Position numbers and translations under genes: made by a program
Part shown: one piece after another, positions 46,151 to 58,001 of the stretch
Layout of the letters: each line of letters begins with the position of its first letter
Numbering within the stretch: position 1 is the first letter of the stretch
Origin: Chlorokybus atmophyticus
Taxonomy: Eukaryota > Streptophyta > Chlorokybophyceae > Chlorokybales > Chlorokybaceae
Assembly: GCA_009103225.1 (NCBI GenBank)
Contig: RHPI01001202.1
Span: 138,121 to 202,120 of the forward strand
Direction: 5' to 3'
Length of the DNA stretch: 64,000 nt
The notes under the pieces: model-generated
Databases searched by the model: none
Told to the model about the DNA's origin: nothing
The model's input: the letters and a program-made list of their open reading frames with translations, nothing else

Positions 46151-47091
46151 ATAAGTTGCTGCTATGGTGGACTGTGACTGTGCTGGTGTATGTTGCATGG
46201 GCCGTGCAATGGTGAGTCACATGCACAGCATTGCATATTTTCTATACCATACATTGATCAGCGTCAGCGTCAGCGTGTCCTGCTGCGTTATCAAGAGTCG
46301 ATCAACCGCCCCTACTGCCACCGGTTGTGCTATTGGTTGTACAGGATATGCGCGGTGCTATGTTAGGCCCCCTACCTGGTCAGCGCTCTGGTGTATACGA
46401 TCAACATAGAAGTAATAAGCACATATGTGAGTGCGATGCACGTATGCAGCATACAATCTTTGTACACAGCCTCAGCTCTACAACGAAGTGAGTTTGCTGG
46501 CATTCAGAATGCGCGCATACATGTTGCACGGCAGCTGTCGTAACCTCAAGACATACATACCTACTTCGCAAGCTTGCATCAGGCTGTCTCATTGTGCGGA
46601 CTACTCGCTGACGACACTAACACACAACGACGGTGATCGTATCAGGGTTGAGGGCAAGATTGCAAGCGGCGGTGGGGGTGAGGGGAGAGAGCGAGGGAGG
46701 GGGCATGCATGTGATCCGCCTCCTGCTGCCGTTGTCATTACTGTTGTTGCAAGCTGGCCACTAGTACAGGCGCATATGCAGGTGATTGAGGTTGCCATGC
46801 ATGCATGCATGCATAGGGTATACATTATAGTCATCCCAAGTCACACACACATGCTGAGTGTACAAACATAAAGCATACAAGAACAAGCAAGCCTGACAGT
46901 GGGCATGTAGTCTCTCTCTGACTATTAACACAAACGAGCAAGTGTTCAATTGTCAACATCCATCACACCATCACACGCACATGACATCAGCACCGAAATC
47001 TTAACATATGCGGCGTCTGCCTCTTTACTCACATCATGCCACCCAGTAGAAGTAGCGGTAGGTGAGGGGTAGCGGTTAAATTTAATAGCAT

Positions 47092-47280
47092 GCAATTGAC
47101 TATAGCAACGGCGCTACGGGGCTGTTGCTATCATACGTGTGCATGGTGTGAGCCACAGGTGGATGGACGAAATGGTCACAGTTAGAGTAGAGAGTGGCAT
47201 GTCAAACCGGTTTGAGGCCTCCGCAATCGACTATAGCGACGGCGCTGAGAGGCTATTGTATGTATGCATGGTGTGAGCCT
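47092..47280. repeat. Pair of direct repeats with hairpin potential
   Basis: Two related units of about 60 bases (47092-47155 and 47223-47280) both read GACTATAGC.ACGGCGCT, then GGCT.TTG, and end GCATGGTGTGAGCC. The first can fold (ATAGCAAC with GTTGCTAT). They are about 70 bases apart. Confidence 0.75.
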
Positions 47281-48620
47281 CTGCGTTTCCTACACTATAT
47301 GTTATTGTAGTGTTACTTGTCTTGTCTTATCTCTGCATGGCCCCTGCTGTACATAAAATCGAAGGTGCCGTTGTGCTACAGCCATCCGTTATATTGCTAT
47401 GCAAGCGCATGTCTAAGTCCGGTGGTCTAGTATGTGATGCAAGTTGATGAGTCATCATTGTGGTTGGCTTGCTGCATGCTCACGCATACTTGCATGTGCA
47501 CAAACTGATATGGAATTTTGTACAAATAAAGAATTTGTGTGTATTTATGCAAGGCATGGTCACAAGCGGTATCGAGGGCGCGCGGGGGAGGGGGGGGGGC
47601 ATATGCAACAAGGAAGCTTAGCCTTCATTCCGGCAAATACAGTATGCGCCCATGAGTGTAAGCATATGTCATAACTGTACCGTACAGTATTACATTTAAA
47701 TGATTTTATGCTGGCAGTTTGATCATATGATCATGTGAAATCTTCATTTGTACCACACACATAATATAATGCGAACAGTAAACACAAGTGTATGCACGTT
47801 GCATGAAGGGATGTTACACGCAAGCCGTAGAGCACTATCACACGTAATTCACTCGAGATTCGCATGCTACTTGCTACCTTGAATACAGCACACCCTGAAT
47901 GTAGCACCCGCATGCTTGCACCCGCGTGAACAAATATGATACCAACTACCCAAGTAGTAAGACCTCATCAACGTCACGCTGACGTGCTCTGACGACGCAG
48001 TCCCTAAAGGCGATCTGCGTGCAAGCATGATGATTGATGAACCACAGTTGACTTTCATGGGCGAGTCAATCACACGGTGTGATTCACACCAGACTCACCG
48101 TTGAATGACTTCCTGCTGAAACATCAGTTTGGTGATTCAGGCTGAGTCACTCACTGTGTCATCCGTCAGTGCGCTTTCCACGCTGGAAAGGCCGAGGGGC
48201 GCTGCTTGCTTGCCCGGCTCTGCCCCCATGCCACGCTAGCACGGCGCCACGCCACGCCAGCATGGCCTGGTGGCCCCGCGACGGCCGGCGGCGGTGTCTG
48301 TCAGCATCACGGTCGGGTGGGGAAGGGGTGGTGGCGGCCTGTTCTAGGCCGATCTGCTCGCTGCGCTGCTGGTCTGCTGCTTCCAGGCCGGCTTGCAAGC
48401 TTGCAATGCAGTAGTGGGTAGCGGGCAATTCAACTGCTAGGTGCAGCCTGGTTTGCCTGTGCTGAGCTTGGAAGTGGCTAGCTTTGAGCAGCCATGGCTA
48501 GCGCAGTGCTGGGTGGCCTCACCAGCGGCTCTTTTGCCGCTGCTATCCCCGCGCCGCAGCAGCGCCAGCCTGTTCGCCGGCGGACATCTTCTCCACCTCA
48601 CCGAGGAGCGACGACTGCGC

Positions 48621-51017
48621 ATGTCCGCTGCTCAGGAAAACAAGGTCTGTGACTAGGGTTTGTTTGTATTTGCAGGCCAGCTGTCAGCACTGCCATGCAT
48701 GGCGTCCTCACGGCACGTCAACGTCGGCAGCCAGGTGCAGCTTGTCGCACAGCAGCAGCAGCAGCAGCAGCATGGGAGACACCACCGAGCTCTGCCTGTG
48801 GCCATCGGAGTAAGCAGTCAATTTGACCAGTGCAAAAACAACATGTAGCATAGCACGGAGTTGTGCAACATGGTTGTGGCGTCCTCACAACTTTGACACG
48901 GAAAGAGCACAAGCGTCGTGCACATGGCTTCTCATACGCATGCACTGGTGGTGCAAGGGCAATGAGTTCACACATATATATATATACTAAATGCATGCGT
49001 CACACCATGCACTGGCTTGCTCATGCAATGGAAGCGCAATTAGCCAGCTTGCTATGGAACAGTGTTTGTTGACGAGTTGTTAGGCGATAGCTGTGCGCTG
49101 CAACCTGCCTGACACTAACAAACCTTCAACTACTGGAGACATTGGAGTGCACAGTTGTGCTGAATATCATGCTCGCTTAGATGTGGTATTGCTGCGAGCA
49201 CAGAGCTTTACCTGAATCGAACAACGTTGTGTGTGCAGAACGGTATTGTTGCCAACAGGCTCTGGCGCACTCCAAGTAAGCAAGCTGTAGCTGGTGTTTG
49301 ACATGGCTGCCTGCTTTGACCTTGTGGGTTCAGTTCAGCATGCGGATATTCTGTCAGGTTTGCACTTTGAGTGTGGCACGGGACAGTAAAGAAGTAGCCT
49401 GCTTGGTCGCTAACAACTGCCCACATACGTATTGTGCCATGCAGGTACATGAGGCTCGCTATCGCATGCTGCTGCACACAATCAACAATGCCGCCCACCG
49501 AGGTCACCAGCCCGCACGCTTCGGGCACATGTTGAACCAGCAGCCCTTATTTGATGCCAATGAAGAGGCGTGTACGAACGCTGAGCAAGTACCATCGCTT
49601 CTAGAAGGCCAGCCACCTGCCGGTTGCTGCGCAGAGGTAAGAGCTTTGTGCATGCTTTTGCGCTAGGTGCATCACATTACTCCCAGCTTTCTGAGCTTTC
49701 TTGATGATGTGAGCAGTACTTTGAGTGCATTGTGTCCTCACATGTAGAGCACAAGCAGCAATGTTTGCAACGAAATCTGCGGAATCAGGTGCAGAGCGTC
49801 AATGAGCGTTCTGATGGTGGGATTGAGGTCAGCTTTGCAGGAGCCCAGCGTTTTCAGGTAAGTGTGCACATCATCCAGAATTACTAGTGGCTAGCTGGCG
49901 AATGTATATGCGTGTTACAGGTGCTAAGGGTTCTGCGCTTGAAGCCGTTTGTGGTCGCACGGGTGAGATGGCTAGAAGACGAGTGCCTTGATGGGTTTGA
50001 CATGGACACCGATCAGCTTGAGCGAGATGTCTGGTCCACACTGCAGGAGGTGGGCGCATGCAGCATTGTGCACAAATCTATCTACTTCTTCATTGTGGAC
50101 GCACCTGGCATATGAGCATGCAACCCGAATCCACGTCCCATACTCAGGTGCAAAGCATCCGCTCCTACCTGCACACCCTACGGCCCACTTCGACCCCAGC
50201 CCCGTATTTGTCTCAAGCTGTAATCCGCCTTGCACCCCCCGCACGTGCTCAGAGAGCAATCCTTGCTGGAGCGCAGGCCTCTGCTGGTGGCAGCGGGCCT
50301 GGGCGGGCTGCGGGGGCCATCGCCACCTGGCAGCGTTCCAGGTTATCAATGCACATGGAGTTTGGTTTCACTGATGCGTGACAACCTGCATATTGTACAC
50401 GGGCGTTGATGCCTGGTTCGTAAGGATCTGTGGTGTGGGAGCAGGTGGGGTGATGACTACGACCGATATATGGGTGGCGCTAATGGTGAGGTTCGCAGCA
50501 GCGATCCATATCTTAAGTTTTCGGAGACAGTTGGGCGGCAAGCCAGGCAGGAAGCATTCTCGTTTGCGGCTGCAAACATGGTAAGGATCGACTTTTGTGC
50601 TGGTCATATGGCTACTGTCCAGTTGGTTCCTACTTGTGCAGCTTAAGGTGCATCACACTGCATGCATGCACTCGGATTGGATGGCCGCTCATGCACATAA
50701 TGCATCACATGGTATGTGTGCAATTGCTGAGCATTTTGTTCTGGGAAGGTGGATGCTGGGTGGATGGAGCGAACTGCTCTTCTGCACATCAATGACACGG
50801 CAGCTCGGCTTGCGTGGGTGCGGATACCACTTGTGTATGCATGTACCGTGTGTGCAATCTACATGCACATGGGTGAGAGATTATGGGCAGTGATGCCGTA
50901 CATCATCAAGCACAGTGTTTACTTCTGCAGGTGCTGGAGGCGATCTGCATACACTTACAGAGCCTCCGTGCAGAGAAGTCCTTGACTGCTGCGTTGCAAT
51001 TGCGGTTGGAGTCCTGA
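48621..51017 (+). CDS. LON substrate-binding-domain protein
   Basis: Protein with the N-terminal (LAN) domain of Lon proteases and no protease part; such stand-alone LON proteins include bacterial YcaC-neighbour types, LONRF and cereblon relatives. Exons: 48621-48644, 48676-48809, 49239-49275, 49445-49636, 49789-49857, 49921-50049, 50148-50341, 50445-50580, 50749-50817, 50931-51017; every phase fits, giving 356 residues. Core pattern: LCLWPSETVLLPTGSGALQ, VHEARYRMLLHTINNA (the classic EARYR motif), ARFGHML, GCCAEVQSVNERSDGGIEV, SFAGAQRFQVLRVLRLKPFV, VARVRWLEDE. The C-terminal part (FSFAAANMVDAGWMERTALL, DTAARLAWVLEAICIHLQSL) is helical as in the LON C-subdomain. A Ser/Gln triplet tract sits before the core. 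The start is uncertain: the frame is open upstream of 48621 but has no ATG. There is no AAA+ or catalytic domain within reach. Confidence 0.85.
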
Positions 51018-52075
51018 GTATCCACTTGCACAAGTTGCTGTACATATGGTCGCATATCAGTAGTGGTTATGTAGTCAGGTTGTAACAATGGTAGTAAGGA
51101 AGTTCTGCATGCAATGGGAGCAGTCAGATCAGTATAGTACACAAATAGCTGTCTGGATATAGTCATGGCTTAAACAATTGATTGGCCATGTCACGGTGCA
51201 CACGCGGTGCAAAGGAACTAAACCTTCCTAGCATGGTGGCGGCCGTGCCGGGTTAGGCGGTAGTGCAAATGGGACTCCCGGTGATTGAGGTAGTCGCATC
51301 AGTGGTGACAGCGGGTGTGAATTTGGCGATGTTGGGGTGAGTGCGTGAAAGCGGTGATGAGTGGCGGGGTCTATGTGTGAGAGTGCAAGTGAGTCGCAGA
51401 ATTTGGTGCGATCTTGTCTAGATTAGCTGTGTCAAGTCTAAAGTAGGGTCTCAAGAGCTCTACCTTGGCCCCCGCCTAATCTACTGACTTGCTTGTGCGT
51501 GCCCATATCTGTGTGTGTGCATGTTGATGCTATGCTTTTGCTTCTGCACACACTTGGTTCTTGGAGCGTGCTTCGCGCAGCTCTGCTGCAAGTCATGTGT
51601 GTACGGGGTGCCTCGTCATACATGCTGGAGCAAGCAGTGGATATGTACATGTAGTAATGGTTTCTTGGCATGCGTGCATGATTGCCGAGGTTGTCATGAA
51701 TTATAGGTGTAGGGCAGTAGAAGGTTTATTACGAGAAAACCAACATCATTTACATAGTATGTAGCCAATGGGATGTCGAGCATCATCGACGCTAACGATA
51801 TAATTGACTTCAGATTCCCTTCATGCACAATTGTTGCAAATATTACGCAATCAATGGTATGATGTGTTACCATTATGTCATTATAGCATGATGTATCATA
51901 TATTATATCGCTATAGCAATGTCGAACGTTATTACAACAATTTGGTGGCGTGTGTAACATCCATATACCACCTTAATATGGTTGGCATACATGGTGTGTT
52001 GGTGTACAAAAGATGCAAGCTGCATCATGTGCGTGAATGTACATATACATTTGCAAAGCTCTGCGTGGTTATACA

Positions 52076-52250
52076 TATTTATATATACTCATATACATGT
52101 ATATACATGTATATATACATATATATACATATATATGTATATATATATATTATATATATATTATATATATACATATATATGCATATATGTATATATATAT
52201 ATACTTTATATACATACTTACTAAAATGTACAATATTTATATATATACAT
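52076..52250. repeat. TATATACA simple-sequence repeat
   Basis: Low-complexity T/A tract with interspersed TACATA and TATATG units, able to form hairpins. Confidence 0.9.
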
Positions 52251-52422
52251 AATGTTTTCTTAAAATCAAAGCGCGCGCGCACAAACATTGCATTGCGTTC
52301 TTTGTATACATATGCATACGCACTTGCACTCTTCAACATTACACATACACACACACGCGCACATGCATGAGCCTCGTATACATAAACACATCCGTCAAAA
52401 CACAACCGTGGTGCAGATAACA

Positions 52423-52504
52423 AGAGGTGCATATGCATGCTTGCATGACAAACAGGGTGGGGTAGGAGTGGAATTGATATGGTAGATAGCGCGGTGGTCG
52501 AACA
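52423..52504 (+). repeat. Dispersed repeat family, copy C
   Basis: Left block ATGCATGCTTGCATGACAAA then CAGGGTGGGGT, right block AGCGCGGTGGTCGAACA. It shares order and orientation with copies A and B. Confidence 0.55.
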
Positions 52505-53199
52505 TGTGTGAAGTAGGTGAGTATGTATGTTGTTGATATGCGTTATTGACATACATTGTACATCATGCTGAAACTAATGTGCTGCAGTATCGCATGCATG
52601 CAATAGCATTTTTAAATTTTTAATACACGAAAAGCAGGCGTCAACACTCCGATACACGTAATACACGCACACGACGCATAGCATGCACACATCAAACATC
52701 GCATTTTATAAACGTACTATAATAGTCAAGTTAAGCAAATGTATCAGTGGTTAAATGAGTTTAACATTAACAATGCGTTGCTTAAGCAGATTTAGTACAA
52801 TATGCTTGTGTTAAGTCACTGGAGTCCGATTAGAATGGCTGCGTGAGGTGCTCATATGCTTGCAACTATACATATGGTGGAAAAGCGGGGCCATTAGTTA
52901 TAGCAAAGCACACAACAAACAAGCACAGATAACCACAACAGGGCAAGCAACTAGCGCGAAGATGGCTGATACTATGCACATACGTGGGAGAACAGGCACG
53001 CAGGCAGTCTCGGCGGAGGGTTCCGTCCAATTACCTGCAGATTGGCAGAGCCAAGCATACAATTTTCTGCAAGTATATGCAAGGATAATGCGGATGGAAG
53101 CAACCCATGAGCTGAGCTCACAAAAGTTTACCAGTGTCCGTGTGTGCTTATAATTGTGGCAATCTCACATTTCAGGCATGACATTGTCACAAACTGGTG

Positions 53200-54510
53200 C
53201 GGCGGTGGTGCTTGCAAGTCGACAGCAACCGGTGTGGTTTGAAAATAGGCCTAGGCAGTGTAGGCGGTCAGCATCATAGCGCATGATGAGCCAACGGCGA
53301 CTTGCGGGTCGGGCCCGAGAACCGGGTCATTTACCCATTGGTCCCAAGCTGATGGGACCAATCCGGTATTGACCCCAACCATTCGGGTCCTTTGTCAGAC
53401 GACCCGATGCGCCGATTCGTCGCATCTTAAAGAGGGATATTTGGGGTCGGTCCTTACAGCTGCTTAGCGCCGATGAGGTCATTGGCAAAAATAGGTTACC
53501 CACCCTGCGGCGGTTGCCGGAGATGCCGCCCCCGGTCCTTGGGGTTGGGTACGATGCCGCGTGGGGTGGGGACCCGAACGCGTGGCTCTGGTGAAGTCAG
53601 AGGGTGGCAGGGGCACAGTTGGCATCACTGACAACAAGGATTTTTGTGGGGCTCTGCAGGCGCTGGCAGAGTTGCGCTCCTGCTGCACCACGTGGTGCGT
53701 TTTTTGGTTTTTTCTATCGTGAATGGAATCGAACCGCTCCATACCTGGAAGCCGAACCAAATCTGTCAGTCCAGCAGCTCTATATCATTAGCATCTTGTC
53801 CTTTGTCGTCCCAATCGGCCAAGTTATGCAGGTTTCAAGGCTGGAGCGCGATATCGAGTTCTCGCGCCAGCTGGCGACCGGTTCATTGGACACCGTATAT
53901 CGACCCCAAGTCATGATGGCCCCTAGGAAAGGACTTTCTCTCTGTGGCTGCCACGCAGTCCCCACGACTGTAATGATTGGAGGACGGCTGCCACCGGAGT
54001 TGAATTGTGATATGCGGCCGGTGGCAGCCGTTCTGCACTTTTGGCCATCAGGCTGCCGCCAGCGCAGTTGATCGGCGCGGCGGTCTGACTGAGGCCTCAG
54101 TCCGACGAAATTTGAGAAGAGCCGCAAAACAAAGCGAAGGTAACGTGCTCCCCCAACGCGCCATTGTTTGCCCCGCTGAGCACAGCGGAGGAAGAAAGTT
54201 AGGCCCGCACCGTGACGAGCGGTTACGCCGGTCAGTGTGCTCTTCAATTGCTTGGGCCGCGTGAGCATTGAATGAGGTATCTGAATCTTCGTGAATGACG
54301 AGAAGTCATGATTGGCAGCAAGGCGGGCGAGTTGAAAGCGCTGCAAGTTGCGGGGTGAACCCAACTTGCAGGGACCCGGCCCAAAAAGGGGAAAAGCAGC
54401 AAATGCGTCGTGATTCAACACGCACTCATGATTCATGAGTTCAAGCAACCGCTTGATTGTTTGATGGGCAGTGGCCCTGTAGTTGTTTCTCCCCTGTAAA
54501 GTCACTTAGT
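53200..54510. other. Hairpin-dense island with long open frames, unidentified
   Basis: About 1.3 kb of sequence unlike its surroundings: no CA/TG tracts, and several perfect inverted repeats. These are 53337-53346/53353-53362 (10 bp, 6-nt loop), 53985-53997/54018-54030 (13 bp), 54086-54101 (16-bp palindrome), 54341-54350/54362-54371 (10 bp) and 54424-54430/54434-54440 (7 bp). A minus-strand frame stays open from 54505 to 53780 (241 codons) and a plus-strand frame from 53604 to 54071 (156 codons); neither has a recognised motif. It may be a decayed or non-autonomous mobile element. Confidence 0.45.
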
Positions 54511-54816
54511 AACTCAATTTTGGGTACCGATGCTGCGACTCGCCTCGAGTAGTTTTTTCCCCCTGTGAGTGCGGCTATCACATTGCGGCATGATTGCTGT
54601 TTGAGCATCGGTGTGCAGTTTAGCAGCGGCGGCGAGGGGCGTGGCGGCAGCGGCGGGGGGCGGCGAGGTGAGCCACGGGCCTTGGTGGTGGTGGTGTGAG
54701 CGTGGTGGGTGAGTGTAGCAGAGTGCTTGGCTGCCTGAGTGAGGGTGGAAGTCTGCCTGCATTTGCGTGGACAACGAGGCAACCCAGGGGGGTGGACGGC
54801 AGGCAAGCAAGCCACC

Positions 54817-56387
54817 ATGCATGGAGCAAAGGTGCCTGGCAGGACGGGTGGAGCAACCAGGACATCCATCTTTGCCACGACGCCACTGCCAGTAGGCTTG
54901 GAGCATCTGCAGCAGCAGCACGCTGCCCAGCAGCAGCAAGCTCTGCAGCAGATGGACCCGCTGCTACGTCCACCGCCGCCGTCGGCGGCGAGCTTCCTGT
55001 GTGGCCTTCCAGGCGGCCTGCTGCCACCAGGCTCCGGCGGTTACAGCAGCTATCCGCAGTCCAGCGGTGGTACGTGCCTCGCTTTTGCTTCGTGCTGCTA
55101 GCATGCATGACCGCAGTTGCTTGCAATGCTGCCTGCTCAGCTTAGCGCAGCTGCATCTAGGGCTGCCTGTCACCATTGAAGACATTCTGTTATAACCAGG
55201 GCGCTCATGCGTCTGTTGTTGTTGTTGCTGCTGTTGGTGTCGACAGTCTGCTTGACATGGTGAGCGGGCTGTCCTTGATACACACTGAACATCATCCTTA
55301 CTTCAGATGGCCTGTCTGGGACCCCTTTCACAGCCGGCGGTTTCAGTGCTTCAGACATGACCTCCAACCAGACAGGTATGATTGGTTCTTCGTAGTTGCA
55401 GCTGTGCTTGCAGCTTTCTTTTGCGATTGGCCTGATTGTGGTCTGCTTTCCGCAGTGAACATTCTGCACATACCCGACCGTGGCGATTGCAGCGGCAGTG
55501 ATAGCGACAGCGAGGCCAACTTCAGCGGAAGAGACTACGACGGTGCCACGGGACAGGTGCTCGACGCTCGCAAACGCAAGCGGTACGCTGAAAGAGTGCA
55601 CGTTTTGCCAATGCCATTTCTTCCTCCCTTTCTTTATCAAATGGTCGAATACTCTGTCATGTGGTCTTCGTCATGGTGAGGTTGTGGTCTGAAGCGTGCT
55701 TGTTGCGTGTTACCCAAGCATGCTGGCCAATCGCGAGTCGGCAAGACGGTCTCGGCGCCGCAAACAAGAGCATCTTGATCAGCTGGAGGTGGTCGTGACT
55801 GATCTTCGCACAGCCAATGCCAAGCTGCAAAAGCAGGTCACGGCCTTGAAACAGCAAGTAACAGCCACCTCGGACGAGCGCGCGACACTGCAACGCCAGG
55901 TAGACCGCAAGAGCCTGACCTCTTCCCGCATCTGCTGCTTTTTAAGTTGCCCTATCTCTCTTTGAAATTGTCTGTTGTCATGGAGTGACCGATTGGTCAT
56001 CGCAGGTGTTCGTCTTGCAAGCCAAGTTGAGAGACTGCACCACCTTCCATTTTAGCCCACGCGGTCCACCCGAACCGGCCTCCACGCCGGCTTCGGAGGG
56101 TTCAGCCCCGAGCAGTATCACATTCCAAGACTCTGCAGTCAGGTACTAAGTGCTCAAGCTTTCAGCAGTAGCAACATTGTTGGCCATCTGCATCAGTTGC
56201 TGATGTGCTTTGTACTTGCAGCATTATGCCTTTCAAGCCGCCCACGCCGTCGATGTCCATACCTGCGACCTTACCTGTACAGACAACGGAATTTGAATTA
56301 GACGGCGCGTTCGCCGATGACGAAGAGATTTGCGAGGCCATCGAGACACCAACCTCCGAATTGACCACCACCCTGCAAGCACTTTAA
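54817..56387 (+). CDS. bZIP transcription factor 1
   Basis: Nuclear basic-leucine-zipper DNA-binding protein. Exons: 54817-55069, 55307-55375, 55456-55582, 55719-55899, 56006-56142, 56222-56387; consistent phases, 310 residues. The start ATG (54817) sits in CCACCATGC, a good initiation context. N-terminal motif TRTSIFATTPLPVG (about residues 13-26) is shared with the second bZIP at 59597-61203. Then a Gln-rich part, Pro/Gly-rich part, an acidic SDSDSEANFSG stretch, and the basic region RKRKRMLANRESARRSRRRK (about residues 146-165) followed by a zipper (EHLDQLEVVVTDLRTANAKL, QKQVTALKQQV). The N-x7-R signature (NRESARRSR) is intact, so it should bind ACGT-core or similar elements as a dimer. 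The tail has an acidic motif (ELDGAFADDEEICEAIE) that could be an activation domain. Introns interrupt the basic region at the same phase as in the paralogue. Confidence 0.9.
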
Positions 56388-57489
56388 GAGCCTGGCTACC
56401 CCACCGGTGTGTGTAAGTGTGCGTGTCTATGTAAACACGCCACATTCTAACAGCTGCTTCCATCACATGGACTAGTAGTTTCGTAGTGTGGCTTTGAGTG
56501 AGTTCTCTCCTCGCTGTTGAGCGACCAGTGTTCCAGCCGATGGAGGAGTTTGTTGCCATAGGTAGCCGTACACACTACAGCCCTGTGCCTTCAGCACCAG
56601 GTGCTGCTGGCATCTGCTGTAGCATTGTGCATCATAGACAGATTGTGGATGTAGTTGTGCTTGTTAGCAATCAACAGTGCAGGCTTGTACGTTTTTGTAA
56701 TTGGCTAAGCCATTGGCTAAGTTGTACTGCTCCGGATCCGGAGGCATTGCCGTTTCGCATTGCATGTGCAATGCGTATAGGATATGTTGCCAGTGGCAGA
56801 CGTGCATGACATCTTACAGCATGCCAAGTTAGTGACTACTAGTATTTGTGGTCAAGTCATACTGCATCCGGAGGAAACGCGTACAGGATATGCTGCCAGT
56901 AGTTGTAGATGTGCATGACATCACTTACAGCATGTCAAACAGCATGCAAACACATTGAAACACAACCACCTGTTGACGCAATGTTAGCGAACACCAAAAT
57001 GTGTAGTGTGTTTGCTGCAACTCAAAGTATCGCAACGTATTTAACTGTAACCGCCAAATTTTTGAACATATTGTATTTTTTTGAGTTCCACCGTGAATGT
57101 AATGAACACATTAGTGGTTGAACATACCGAGTGAAGGGTAGACCCAATGTCTTCACGTTTTGCAAGTTCCACCATGCTTGCGGGCGATGTCGCCGCTGCG
57201 CACCGCGTGATATACTTGTGTGCCTTTTCGTTGTTGTAATGCCCTTTAGATAAAACGCGGACCCCTAAGATTAGAATACTCCTTGAGGAGGCACTGTGTT
57301 GTAAAAGGGGCATCGTGTTCAGGTGTGAATACGGTATCATATAACCAATAAGGTACATATTATTTGATTGTGGAAGGGTTACAGTTTCATCAACTATGTA
57401 GCAAACTACCGCTTTATCAGTAATTCATAATGTATGTGAGCAATGATGTATCGCAGCACCGCAATACCATCCGGTACGCTAGGTACACG

Positions 57490-57523
57490 TGCTCAATAAA
57501 ACCGCTGCCAATTTTATTGAGCA
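57490..57523. repeat. Perfect 12-bp inverted repeat, 10-nt loop
   Basis: TGCTCAATAAAA and its exact complement TTTTATTGAGCA. Located in the AT-rich spacer, far from the ends of both bZIP genes. Confidence 0.9.
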
Positions 57524-57974
57524 ATAACACACTTGTTGGATGTTACCGTCAGCACGTAGCATCTAACAGCTAATGGATTATAATTAATGCTGTCGTTGAA
57601 AAGCCCTCCTTCACTCTATGGCGGGTTGATCGCTCGCTTGTACGTTATGATGGCACACGTAGTATTTACGCGGCGCCTGAAAGTTGACTCTTGATATTTA
57701 TACTTCCCTTTAGTGTTTCATTTGATATGTGAAGTATTTGTTTGATCGCTTGCTTCACCAAACTCAATTTAAAAAACAGATAAATGTAAGATGTTCCATG
57801 GTTGACCCATTAAAAGGTACATTTTATATTGGCTTTTAACTTAACGCGATTGTGCTATAAAATGTGACCGATTATCAGCTTTACTCACATGATAAACCAC
57901 ATGAAACATGAAATGTAACAAACGATGTTCTTACATATTATCTACTATGCTAAATGAGATTGATCACAAAAGCT

Positions 57975-58001
57975 GGGTCATGTCATTGAATGACATAACC
58001 C
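57975..58001. repeat. Near-perfect 13-bp inverted repeat, 1-nt loop
   Basis: GGGTCATGTCATT / AATGACATAACCC with a single mismatch around a central G. Confidence 0.9.

Larger units (their letters stand above)
45653..48620. other. Intergenic region, no gene seen
   Basis: About 3 kb. It contains AAACCCTAAG (45918-45926), dispersed repeat copy B (46066-46150), a GCAT tandem (about 46797-46815), two related direct repeats (47092-47155 and 47223-47280), a G-run (47586-47600) and a short palindrome ACTGTACCGTACAGT (about 47674-47688). The part from 48180 is GC-rich and open in several frames just before the LON-domain gene; it is probably that gene's promoter and 5' UTR. Confidence 0.4.
51018..53200. 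other. Intergenic region with AT-rich island
   Basis: About 2.2 kb without a recognised gene. 51700-52850 is AT-rich and includes a (TA)n/TATATACA simple repeat (52076-52250). Dispersed repeat copy C lies at 52423-52504. Short open frames have no coding motif. Confidence 0.45.

Noticed and set aside
48494-48644. Plastid-transit-like frame MASAVLGGLTSGSFAAA before the LON gene
   Set aside because: It is in a different frame from the exon set that yields the LON core; using it would break the EARYR region.
53725-53735. tRNA B-box-like string on the minus strand (GGTTCGATTCC)
   Set aside because: The flanking bases do not form T, D, anticodon or acceptor stems; no A box at the right distance.
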